A stretch of DNA of 64,000 nucleotides, taken from Drosophila pseudoobscura. Lineage: Eukaryota > Arthropoda > Insecta > Diptera > Drosophilidae. The stretch spans positions 14,570,001-14,634,000 of the forward strand of contig NC_046679.1 of the NCBI RefSeq assembly GCF_009870125.1, written 5' to 3'. The position numbers and the translations under genes are program-made. The first letter of the stretch is position 1. Each line of letters opens with the position of its first letter. Positions 50,250-61,450 of this stretch are shown here, in pieces. A model generated the notes under the pieces. It was not told the origin of the DNA, searched no databases, and worked only from the letters and a program-made list of their open reading frames with translations.

Positions 50250-50735
50250 TCGAGTATAATATACTATTCTGAATATTTACGGTATATCTGTATATACTAG
50301 TATATTTCATCAATTTAAATCTATTAAATTCCATTTGTAAAGGTATATTAAAGAGAAACCGAGCAGCATGTCCAGTAACATGGGCAACATTCTGCATAGC
50401 CTACTTAAAAGGATATTATAGAATTGAGAAGATTTTTGTAATTTCAGGCTCCAATATATTCAGATCTTTTTTTGTTTAAACCTTGTTTTAGTAAAAATAC
50501 AATAAATGGAAGTATTTAAAAGTAGGTAATCTTGTAGAAAATGTATTCATTAATCGGACAAAATTATGTGGGCAGGGCTGAAGGTGCTATCTAGCTAGTA
50601 AAATCAAATCGAATATCAAAAACGAGGAATATGTATAAAGGAACTTGAATATTTCGTCGGTAGTTTAACGGTATATATGGAATATGAGACGGTATATTTT
50701 GGTATATTTCTGAGGGTCAGATTGTATTTTTTTAT
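50250..50735. repeat. Dispersed AT-rich repeat, copy 4, in the RpS19b-epimerase promoter
   Basis: The most complete copy. In order: TTGTTTTAGTAAAAATACAA (50484), AATCTTGTAGAAAATGTATT (50529), CGGACAAAATTATGTGGGCAG (50554 on, less one base), CTATCTAGCTAGTAAAAT, AACGAGGAATATG, AATATTTCGTCGG, then ATGAGACGGTATATTTTGG and TATATTTCTGAGGGTC ending near 50720. An inverted, weaker TATATTC/GGTATAT arm lies at 50250-50345. Confidence 0.75.
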
Positions 50736-50856
50736 CGGAATGCACTGACAAAAACAAAAGCAATCGACGGCCGCGCAGTACAGAAATTATTGTATATCTT
50801 CCATATACCATTCGATCGAATCGACTCATTCTGGTGGTCTTTGTGGAGTGTGCAGC

Positions 50857-52367
50857 ATGTCTGAGAAACCTACTGTTTTGATTTTGGGTGGTAAGTTAGC
50901 CTCCGCCTACGCTTCCGCTTATCACTGACTAACGCTGCACTGGCAATGCTAATTCCTTCGTGGTGCTTCTCGAAGGCTGCGGATTCATTGGACGCAACTT
51001 GCTCACTTATCTACTGGACAATGAACTGACGCAGGAAATACGCATAGCTGATAAGACGCCGCCCCAAATGGCCTGGCTGAACGAGGAGCAGACCAGGGCC
51101 TTTGAGAGTGATAAAGTTGAGTTTTGCAGCGCCAACTTAATAAATGCCGGTACGTAATACTGCTGCAACTGCAACTGCAGCGGAAGTAAAGGCAGCGCAA
51201 CGCTGCCGCTGCATTCCCAGCCCCCAGCTCGCACGCATACCACCATACGTACGCGACTTAAACTGGTTTTGAATCCCTTTTGTGTTTTACAGCCTCAGTT
51301 AGGCTGGTGTTCGCACCACACCCAACAACGGGCCGGGCCTGGGATGTGGTCATCAACTGTGCGGCCGAGACGCGTGCCAATCAAGATGATAGCGTCTACA
51401 AGGAGGGCATTCTCAAGCTGAGCCTCAACTGTGCTAATGAGGCGGCCACACAGCGGGTCAAGCGCTATGTGGAGCTCAGCTCTGGCTGCGTTAACAGCAG
51501 CGACAAGACGCCGCTGAAGGAGGACTGCAAGCTGGAGCCCTGGACGGGTGTGGCCAAGCAGAAGCTGAAGGTTGAAAAGGAGCTGTCGGGCATCAACGAT
51601 CTCAGCTACACGGTGGTTCGCCTGCCCATTGTCTATGGCATTGGAGATAAGCGCTACTTAAGTGAGTCGCATCGCATTGATAGCCGATAATTATTTTCAA
51701 TTTGAAAAACAAGTGAAACTTAACCACTTGCCTACCCATTCCATTCCATCCCACTCCACATGTACAGTGCCGCGCATTATAATCGCTGCCATTTACAAAT
51801 ACCTCAACGAGACAATGAAACTGCTTTGGAACGATGCCATGCGTCTGAATACGGTGCACGTATCGGATGTGTGCGCTGCGATTTGGCAACTGGCGCAGAG
51901 TCCCAAAACCAACGGCCAGGTGTACAACATTGTGGATGATTCAGCATCAACGCAGGGGAGCATCAGCAACCTGTTGGTGGATATTTTCAACATCAACGTG
52001 GACTACTTTGGCATTGTAATGTCGAGCTTGACCAAGGTAAGTCTTATGCTCTGACCCAACGCTGGTTAAACCTTATCAATCGACTCGTTTTGTTTAGCTT
52101 TACCCCACAGACACGGTGGGGGAGATCAACGACAAGCATATGGCACCCTGGGCAGAGATTTGTCAACGCAACGGCATTGAGAATACGCCGCTCACGCCAT
52201 ACCTCGATGAGGAGCAGCTCCATCACAAGCATCTCTACTTGGACAACACCAAACTGAAAGACTTTGGCTACGTGCTGAAGCAGCCGCGACTCACGCGGGA
52301 TCTACTCATGGAGATGATCGATGACTATGCGAAGCTGCAGCTGTTCCCCAAGTCATTGGCTCTTTGA
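50857..52367 (+). CDS. NAD-dependent epimerase/dehydratase-like protein (extended SDR)
   Basis: Exons 50857-50890, 50976-51149, 51293-51661, 51768-52036 and 52098-52367 join in frame to 371 residues. The N-terminus PTVLILGGCGFIGRNLLTYL is the Rossmann glycine motif (GxxGxxG) of extended short-chain dehydrogenases; the first intron splits it after the second glycine. INCAAETR is the NAD-contact motif after strand 4. VELSSGCVN carries the conserved serine, but the usual catalytic YxxxK is only suggested around WTGVAKQKLKVE, with no clear tyrosine. VYNIVDD follows later. An oxidoreductase role is therefore uncertain; it may only bind the nucleotide. The substrate is unknown to me. It faces Gdh tail to tail. 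Confidence 0.8.
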
Positions 52368-53172
52368 ATCTCTTTTTATTCATTCGGTAGCACCACGTTG
52401 ATATGCACTTAAGACATTTACAGCCTTATCCTTTAGCAAGTAAGCCAACAGTTTTTACAATTGAAATGCGCAATGGATCGTAAATTGATTACTGTTCCTC
52501 TTCCAATTTGTATACGATACTGACCGTATTCCCCTAATTATTTGCCCACAAAAGTGTACTTATAGTATTATAGAACCAATATTTTTGATACATTCCAATC
52601 AAACGTAGCTATATGCATATATACATACATATATATCAATGATGAGACTAACTATTGTATTGTATTGTGATTCAGCTAAGTGGCCAAGAAATCCCATTTA
52701 AAATTAAAGATGCAATGGTTTTTAGAGTTTAGATTTTTGTGTATATTTGATTATTTTAAATGTTACGGCAACGGAGCAACGGATCGTACGATACGCGGCG
52801 ATTTTACGAGACGACGATACGCTACGATACATATTTGAAAATGCAATTGCTTCAGTTGGACGCTCATCAACTTAAAAATTACAGAATAAAAATCAACAAT
52901 AATAAGCTCGCAACTTGTTCAACTTAATACAAAACACGAGAGCAGAGGCGAAGGTTCTTTTGCATTGATTAAAACGGTAAAAACGATTTCTTCCGGCTCC
53001 AGCTTCATTTGCCGTACTCGTATATAAATTACATTTCTTTTGCATTTTAGTTTGTGACATTTTTCATCTAAAAACGGCGGTGCATGGAGCAATAGCATTA
53101 GTTGTTGCTCTTGAGTTCGAATGGTTTATTAACTAATTAAGAGTCTGCGGGGCTCGTCGCTTCCGCTGGCGC
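52368..53172. other. Epimerase 3' UTR and convergent interval with Gdh
   Basis: AT-rich DNA with AATAAA for the plus-strand gene at 52885 and AATAAA for Gdh (minus strand) at 53125-53130, 43 nt past the Gdh stop. A small cluster of TACGATACG/ACGATACG words lies at 52787-52832. Confidence 0.6.
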
Positions 53173-56100
53173 TTAGAAGGCCAGACCGGCATCGCGGTAT
53201 GTGGTGAAGATCTTCTCGATGGAGTTGACATAGGCAGCGGTTCTCAGGTCCAGTCCCAGGTTGTACTTCATGGCCGTCTTCATGATGGCACGAGCCGAAC
53301 GCTCCATGGTGTAGTCCAGGCCAGAGTGCACGATGTCCTTCTCGGAGGCGCCGGAGATGCGCTTCTGGAACGACTCCGATGGGGTGACGGGAATGCGGCC
53401 GCCCACGCGTCCGAAGCGACGCTCAAGGGACTCTTGCACGGATTCTATAATACGATCAGACACATGGAGAAATGGAGAGAGGGAGAACAGACATTAGTTG
53501 AGATTGCAACATGCTAGATAGGTAATGGTATAAGGGATAAAACTACACAGAGTTGGTTAGGATAGATGGAATGGAAGCAGGATTAAAGCATAGGGTTTAA
53601 TGACACCTTTGAAGAGTATATAGTTTATAGAAATCTTCTACTTGCGGGCATGAGGATATATGCAAAAACAAATCAAACACGATACACGAAAGAAACAAAA
53701 TGTATACAAAAAGTCAAAGGATTAACTACAAATACAGGGTGCTTAAAAAACTTTACAGAAATTTTTGGGGGTTGGGGTTTGTAAGCGAAAAGAATTATTA
53801 ATAATAATAATAATGTACCGTCATTAATGATTCTTTCAATTGACTGTTGGACTGAGGCTACATTGGTGATAGAGAAACAGAAAAAGAAGAAATAGAATAA
53901 ACAGCGAATTACTTAGATGATATTTAAAAAGTAAGCTAGATTCATAGAGTCTCTGGGGTGGTGGTGGATCGAAAATAAGAGATAATTTGTAAGGAAAATA
54001 ACCAAATGGTAACCAAACTGGGAAGAGCAAATGCTTATAGAGCAAAGGCTATTCTGTAAAGGTTTTAGCATAAGAAACCATAAACCGATAGATAGAGATT
54101 ATAGATAGATGGCGAGCAGAATGGCAAATGAATAGCTGATCAATAGATGGATCGAAATATAGAACGAGAGACTTACCGAGCAAATGATAGTTGGACTCGC
54201 GCTCGTACTTGAAGGTCAGGCGACCGTACGAGACATGGTTGAGGTTCTTGAGCCACTCGAAGAACGAGACGGTGACACCACCAGCATTGATGTACAGATC
54301 GGGGATGACCAAAATGTTGCGATCGATGAGGATCTTGTCGGCAGCGGGAGTGGTTGGGCCGTTGGCAGCCTCGGCAATGATCTATGAAACAATAAAAACA
54401 ATCAGTGGATTAGATTCAAGTTCTCCATAACTTAAAGCTATTCCTTACCTTAGCTTGGATTCTGCCAGCATTCTCGCTGTTGATGACCTTCTCAACGGCA
54501 GCTGGAATGAAGATGTCGCACTTCTCGAACATCAGGTTCTCACCCTCGTAGGGCTTGGCGTTCTGGTAGCCCACAATGGTGCCGTGCTCGTTCTTGTAGT
54601 CCTCCAGGAGCTTGGGGTCAATGCCCTCTGGGTTGTACAGAGTTCCGTCGTGCTCAATCACACCGATGCAGGTGGCACCGGCACGAGTGAGATAGCGGGT
54701 GGTGTGGAGGCCGACATTACCGAAGCCCTGGACGATGAAGGTCTTGCCGCCCCAGCCGGGAGTGGTGCCTAATGGGTAAAGATATATATGTCGATAAAAT
54801 CCTCTTTTCGATTCGTGAGATCCGCAAGAAATTCTCACCAATCTGGCTCATGTAGCTGGCCTCGTTGATGAAGTTCTCCAGACCGTGGAAAACGCCGCGA
54901 CCGGTGGCCGAGACACGTCCATGGATGCCACCCTGGTTGATGGGCTTGCCGGTGACACAGGCATGAGCATTGATATCCAGATGTCCAATGGTCTTGGCAT
55001 AGGTGTCGGCAATCCACGACATCTCGCGCTCGCCAGTGCCCATATCGGGGGCGGGCACATCGACGCCGGGTCCAATGAAGCCCTTCTTGGCCAGCTCAAG
55101 GGTGAAGCGACGGGTGATCTTCTCCAGCTCGTGCTCGGAGTACTCCTTGGGGTTGATCTTCAGGCCTGCCTTGGCTCCGCCGAATGGCACATCCACACAG
55201 GCGCACTTGAAGGTCATCAGGGCGGACAGGGCTTTCACCTCATCGCGTGACACATCCAACGAGAAGCGGATACCTGAAGAAATGCAGAAAGGAAACGGTT
55301 GCATAACAGATGAGCATATTACGTATACGACAGGTGTTGGTTTCATGAAACCTTGAAAGTACAGCCCTCCATCTCTGCCGCACCCCACAGGGGGTTGCAG
55401 CTCTCATTTTTGGCCTAAATCCAATAGACATGTTCTAAAAATAATAACCAGACTACAAGAATTCTTGGCTGAAAGCAAAAGTTTTCGACTCTGTGACTAC
55501 GTACGAGAACACTTTTTCTTGGCTGCCTTCGCGCGTCACGTGCCCCAGAAATTGCTGCATGGGGGAAACCTTTTCTAGATGTCGCAACAACAGTCCCAAA
55601 AGTGAGACCCCATAAAACCCAATAGCCCTTATCTTTATGTGCTCGCCACACTTAAAACTTGGATATCTTTTTAGAAAGTTCCCGATAAGATAATGTCACC
55701 CCACTGGCAATCTTTGTGTTGGGTGTTTCTTGGCTGTAATTCGAATTCAACAAGCGTGTTGCTATTGTAAAAGCTTAAAAGAACAAAGTGCACCCATCTT
55801 TATGGATCGATATAAAGTCTCTTTGTAGTACCTTATTGGCATGGACACCGCAAAGTACAAGTTCCATCGATTCGCTTAAGTTTATAGGTTTCCTCATTCG
55901 ACAACACGACGGACGAGCCCCCACAAAAAAAAAAACAAAAAAACAAAACTATAAAAACTAAAATTAGCAAATGATTTCGAATCGCCGCCTTATTAGCGGT
56001 TGCTATGCGGGGGATCTTTTGGTCAAATGTACGAGCAGTAGGACCACAACCAAAGTCATTATTCCAATGAGATCATTGCCTTATCAGCTGGGGAAGTGAG

Positions 56101-59100
56101 TTCGTTCTGGAAACCGAAAATTCTACATATAAACAAAAAAATATTCAATGAGAATGCAAATTTGCAAACTACAATTCTATTGCGCCCTTAGCTCCAATTC
56201 CTTACATTGTGTTCTTTTATTGTTTCATGAAAGGGTACCCAGAGGCATATGATTTCTATGGAGGTTTAAATTGAAAAATTTATCAAAACTATAAGATTTG
56301 AAAGATTATTAAGAGCTAGTTTCATCAGCTTATTACATTTAAAGGTAAGTTTAATTCAGAATTTTGACAATTCATGCTCTGAAAATCTTTTAAATGAGCA
56401 CTGCAATTACAACTATAAAATCATTGTGTGTATTGTAAGAAACCCATATAATATTCCCATTATCCATCGATGTACAACATCCAAGATCAATTAAATATGA
56501 TCAAATAACTGGAAGTAATAATTATCCGATTATATAGCTGTATCTATATTATCATTGGCCTGTTTTGAGTTTAGCCCAAAATACAACCCTTTTTCTTAGT
56601 AAAACTCTCAAGAGTATCACTGGGATAGCAGGTATCTCAAGGTCTGGACGGACACCCTTTTCATAAATGTTCTCTTCGTCTCCTCTTTGACTTTATGCTG
56701 AGTGAGCGCTAAGCCGAGCCCCGATCGACGATCTCACCGATCGCTTTGCCTTCATCGGGCGGCAGAGTTGTGCTGACTGTACCCGCTGTTAGCGCTTGAC
56801 GACAGCAAACAAAGATTGGCGACGCCAAAACTCTATTTACCTCTGCCGCGCCCCGTCGTTCGGGGCCTTTCTTTTCGCTCAGGTTCTCTGATGTTTACCA
56901 TAAGAAATAAAACCCCGAAACAGAGCCGAAAACAACGGCAGCAGAAGTATGAAATACATACATATGTATGTATGTTCGGAAGACGAGTAGCAACCGGCTT
57001 TACGTTATCAGGCAAACAACAACAGGGCGCATCGGTCAACTTGTTTTTCTGTTTTTTGCCAAAAAAACTAAAGCTGACACGCCATAGGAATCTATTAATG
57101 TTATAGCTCTATAGCTATTAATGTATATGTATGTATGCTGATGCTTATACAATCAGTGCGATAACTTATTTGGGGGCTCGATCGTGTGTAGCCACGTCTA
57201 TAAGTAGGTCCATCCCCCCCATTGGCAACAGTCTCTCTCGTCGGCACAGTCTCTCGGCTAGACCAAACCGGTCCTCGTCTGGTCAGCTGACCAGAATTGT
57301 GCGCCATATGATTGTTGAGTGCAAAACTTTTGCTAACGTGGGCTGTTGTTGCCTCCGAAATTCTCTGCTAGTGGCCTCGACAACTGCCAAGATCTGCCCA
57401 AGTATTAGATTGGATAAGATACGGGACGGACGGTGATAGGGGCCGGAAATGACGCATAAATATTCTGTTATCATGAGAGTGCGGGCTGTACCCCCAGCAA
57501 AGTGTATTTTTGGAGGGAACCTAACATTCGATTTCGTGACAAGTTAATTTCTCAATTAGAGAAACTACAGGGAAATCTAACTAGTGGGAGGAACGAAGAT
57601 CTATCTTGGAAACACAGAAGCTCTAAAGGGAGTATCTACTGTATTGCATATACATATGTATCTGTGTGAAGCCCACTTGAGTGGAACACGATTTGACACA
57701 AATTTGAATAAAAACTTGAGAGCAAAACTCTCAAGGAAGGTAAAGAGTAGAGGGGAGAACGTGTTTGTCAATAAGATAACTGCTAAATAGTCGAGTGAAA
57801 TGCTATTTACATGAGGCATTACGAGTACATGTGACATATGTACATACATACTGCACAGGCGATAGGGCAAACACTTTGGACACATTACCACATGCACTAC
57901 TATCAGCAGAGTAGATGCCCTGTCCCCCGTCTAAAGATTAGCTCAGAGTTCTAGAGCAGCAGCCTTCATCGATATGAAGGCCCTGCAATTACAAATAATG
58001 AAAGCAATAATGAAAGCCGCTGTCTGGGCCTGGGACCCATCAATTGCCTATTCAATGTGGTTCAACGACATGGAAAGTGCCAGAGAGAAACAGAGAGAGA
58101 GAGAGACCAGATCGAATCAGTTCCTACCAGTCTCGTATCCACATTGGGTACATACAGCACATGACTCATTCATCCATCATCGCGTCTCTCAGTTTGTATT
58201 TTTTTGGCACAACGTGACCATCACGTGAACAACAGACGCAGAGATCGACTCGTCCAGACACCCTAAAAAGCTAACTCAAACCCGTTTTGGACAGACGTCA
58301 GACGGCATGGAATACTCGCGAAATGAAACGAAATACAGGCAAAGCGCGACATTAAAAAGCAAATTGAACACCGAAATGTGTGCAGAATGTATTAAACAAT
58401 TAAGAGTTAAATGGGAAGAGGCAGCAGCGTAAATTAACATTAATTAGAGCAGACATATGTATGGAGAATGCCAACATTAAATAGCCCCCACTAAATGTCT
58501 ATTCCCATTTGGTACTAACCAAATAAAAACAGACTACTTTTAGCACCTCCGCAGCTGCATCTAAAATACGAGAGCGAGTATCGATGCCATATTTAAGTGA
58601 ATCATTAACAAGACCTCGGCAAAAAGTCCACCTGGAAACAAGCCGTTTACAGCAGACCACATGACCGACACCGGCAAATCGAAAACAAGATCATAAAGAT
58701 CGTGGCAATAGTAATACGGAACGGAACCGAAGCTCTATTATGCTACACTAAATACGAGTAAGCGAGGAGAGAATCGTGGCAATAATCGTAAACAACAAAT
58801 ATTGTGCCTCGGCAAAGAATTTTTTTTGGGTTGTTTTCGTTTTCAACATTAAATTATATACATACTCTATATACATATATGTAGTCGGCAGTTTGCTGTC
58901 CAAGGTCAGATAAGATTCCCGTCAAGTATTTTTCACATTTTTTTTTGGCAGCAAGCTAACAATTGATAAGCACTAAAATGCTGACGAAGTGATTCCATAA
59001 TTATTTTACGAGTAAGTGGAACACAAAATAAAGGTTTCTGCTTGACAACAAACCTATTTTTGGGGGGCGTTTTTCCCCCAACACTTGCACCACTGTACCA

Positions 59101-60081
59101 ATGGGCTTTTCTGCTGCGCTCTCATTTCAATTAGAAAGCAAAACAAAAAGCAACAGCAAAAAATCATTAAAAATAGAACCACCCAGCCAAAGGAGAAAGA
59201 AACAGAAAAACAGCAAAAACATCAGAACAAGGCATACAAAATTGGCCAAGCTCGAAAATAATAAACTGTGTGAAACAAAAAAGAGGAAGAGGAGGGGCCT
59301 CCCTCCTCAATCGTTTAAGAAAAGACATCTGGCGATTTTGTACTCTGGGTGGGATTGGGAGCACTTGAAGGGTTTAGAAATCAAATGGCAACACGTGTAA
59401 CCATAAGAGAGAATTGTCGAATGGGGGATTACTGTGTGATTAGGGGGCTGGGCTGGGGCCGATTCCAACGTAAACAAAGCAGAGACGGGAGTCGAGAGTG
59501 TGCGCTCGGAGTCCGGTTACATAATTTCGAGGAAAGGCAAGACATAATCGCAGGAAGTTCAGTTCAAGAAAAATCGATTTTGCAACCAACAACAGTTGGC
59601 AAATCAATAGCGAAAGGAGTTTCCCAAAAAGTTTTTAGATTACGATTCGAATTTGCTAGTACTTGCCTCCCTTGGTGGGCGTCTTGTGGGTGCTGTGCTG
59701 GGCACGGTAGCCGGTAATCATCTCGTAGTTGCCAGCATCGCGACGCAGGGGGAATGCAATCTCGATGATGTGGTCGCAGGGTTGCATAAGCATGAGAATA
59801 CCCTTAACCTTCTGCTTCTTCTCGTCGCGGGTCAGCTTGCCCTTCATATCATCGACCAGGCTCTCCTCGGCGATCTGGCAGCCGCGGTGGAAGAAGTACT
59901 CGACCATGTCGAAGAACCGCGGATCCTTGGCAGTGGGCACATCCTTGAGGCGATCGGGAATCTGGTGCTCGGTGGCATAGCCACGTGCCTGCAGCGCTGC
60001 CGTGGGCAGGGCCTTGACCAGGGTGGTCAACTCCTGCTGGCGCATAGCGCCCTGGCGGGCCAAACTCTTCAGGTGATACAT
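53173..60081 (-). CDS. Gdh: Mitochondrial glutamate dehydrogenase
   Basis: Interconverts glutamate and 2-oxoglutarate plus ammonia using NAD(P) in the mitochondrial matrix. Exons: 60081-59667, 55273-54839, 54768-54449, 54381-54177, optional 53857-53819, and 53444-53173. The protein is 548 residues without the cassette, 561 with it. The N-terminus [16 protein letters not shown] is basic and Ser/Gln/Leu-rich, as a mitochondrial presequence, and [15 protein letters not shown] follows. Landmarks: [18 protein letters not shown] across the first junction, PFGGAKAG with the catalytic lysine, [20 protein letters not shown], the NAD fold at [10 protein letters not shown], and [16 protein letters not shown] near the antenna region. 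Exon 1 ends in a GC donor. Intron 1 is 4.4 kb. Exon 1 alone is easily mistaken for a separate gene. Confidence 0.96.
53445..54176 (-). other. Intron carrying the Gdh cassette exon
   Basis: AT-rich intron of about 730 nt including a (TAA)n run near 53797-53813, right beside the cassette donor, and no other coding sequence. Confidence 0.7.
53819..53857 (-). CDS. Gdh: Gdh 39-nt cassette exon
   Basis: Between the exons ending at 54177 and starting at 53444, a 39-nt segment has an acceptor (AATGTAG) and donor (GTACAT) and keeps phase 1 on both sides. It adds 13 residues ([13 protein letters not shown]) just before [10 protein letters not shown]. The insert resembles the sequence it precedes (SVQ-S-ER), as if the exon start had been duplicated. 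I recall a 39-nt alternatively spliced Gdh segment in D. melanogaster, which this would match. Confidence 0.75.
55274..59666 (-). other. First intron of Gdh
   Basis: 4.4 kb intron from the GC donor at 59666 to the acceptor CTTCAG at 55274. No coding exon is seen. A more GC-rich island at 56690-57470 includes an AGCGCTAAG...TTAGCGCTT inverted pair (56707 and 56790) and, on the plus strand, TATAAG at 57200 followed by an A/CAGTCT start-like sequence, so it may be an enhancer or an unmapped transcript start. GA and TATG microsatellites lie near 58085 and 56960. Confidence 0.6.
59665..59667 (-). other. Gdh: GC splice donor of Gdh exon 1
   Basis: On the minus strand exon 1 ends AAGGGAG|GCAAGTA. 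GC at 59666-59665 is the only donor that yields phase 1 and restores the universally conserved KGGIR. The nearby GT (59662) would shift the frame. The flanks fit the strong consensus typical of GC-AG introns (AG|GCAAGT). Confidence 0.85.
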
Positions 60082-60155
60082 GGCAAAACACACACAAAAC
60101 ACCGCACTCGATTTTACTTCTACTCTCCTGCTCTGCTCTGCTGTCTGCTGCTGGC

Positions 60156-60162
60156 TATATAT
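60156..60162 (-). promoter_or_regulatory. TATA box of Gdh
   Basis: Minus-strand GCATATATAGCC, about 75 nt upstream of the Gdh ATG. A start about 30 nt downstream would give a leader of roughly 45-50 nt. No other TATA candidate lies closer. Confidence 0.55.
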
Positions 60163-61359
60163 GCACAACAACGCCTCTTGTCAAAACTACCGCCGCAATG
60201 AACGGTTTTGGCGTTTTTCTCGTCATTTCTTTCATTTCAAACGGAGCTTTCTCTCTTTGAAAGCTTTGTTATGCGCAGCATTTGAAATTTCTTATCGATA
60301 ACTTGTTCAGGGCTGGAATGCTTGTAGGTTTAAGCTTTTGGGAAGAGCTGTATAGCTGTAAGCTTAGTTGAAACAAGTTCCCGCTTCCATCTAAAATTTA
60401 AACTTAAACAATTTCTAGTTGATCACCACCGCGCAGCCCAGCAAAAAGGACAAATTGCAGCACATGGATGTATATATATACAGCAACGAGAGGATTATTA
60501 AGGCCTTAACTAAAGTGTGAGGTGTGTAACATCTATGCAGGCGGCTTATTTCGACCTTCTAAGTTTGTTTTTCTTCTTAAGAATGAAAATTTATTTTTGG
60601 TATCTGCTTGTTTGCCTCATTTCTTCCACTGGATTGCATTCATATCCATGCCACTCATTCACTTTCAAACTTAGGCGCGCAACTCTACTATCCAGTCGAT
60701 AGTATCGATAGCCGTTTGGTGGGATCCCTATGGATTTGCCAACAAATAGAATAAATTTGGGGTTTCTTTACTCCCCCTTTGGAGCGGACTCACTCTTGTG
60801 CTATTTGGGTCTACTTTCCGTCCCGCTGGTCAGCTCTAAAGTTCCTGGTGTTTCACTGATCTTGATCCCCTGGAATCACAGAGTTATTTATCTTTTATGG
60901 GGTGATGGCCACTACTCCATCCTCATCCCACTCACTTTTTCTTTCAAACTAAAAAAAATCACTAGATCACTATGTCCGGCGCGCATGCTCCTCCGTTGCG
61001 GGAATTTCTTTCTCTGAACCCCCTCTTGGCTTAGCTGCTCTGTTTAATGCTCCCGGGCCGCTGATCCCCATCGCACTCTTCTATCGCCCTTGAACTAGGT
61101 TCATGGCCTGATTCGGGCTGCTGGCGGCTCTTTTTTCTTTGGGGTATGGGTGAGTTGGCTTCGGGACTCCTTTATGGGATGAGATCGGAAATCTTCTCTC
61201 ATAACGGCTCCGGAGAGCGCGCGGAACTCTCACTCTCCAGGACCAGGTGGCGCCACTCTTGCTAACCTTTTCCCCTTAAATTTTGGCCTTGCCAGTATGT
61301 TCGAACTTCTTTCCTCCTCACCGCTTCTATGGGATATCACTTATCGATATCTTCGCATG

Positions 61360-61450
61360 CAACAATCAATCGGATTAAATTATGCGATCAAGGCTGAGAA
61401 TTCAGTAACCCTAAGCCAAATATCAAAATCTAGGAATATGATTTCTGATC
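61360..61450. repeat. Dispersed AT-rich repeat, copy 5
   Basis: CAATCGGATTAAATTATGCG, AAGGCTGAGAATTCAG, TAACCCTAAGCC and GGAATATGATTTCTGATC match, in order, the direct arm of copy 2 (39875-39970) and the middle of copy 4 (50550-50640). Confidence 0.7.

Noticed and set aside
59656..60171. Stand-alone small mitochondrial protein gene
   Set aside because: At first sight the frame looks like an independent small protein. Its residues continue the Gdh N-terminus and join exon 55273 in phase through a GC donor, so it is Gdh exon 1.
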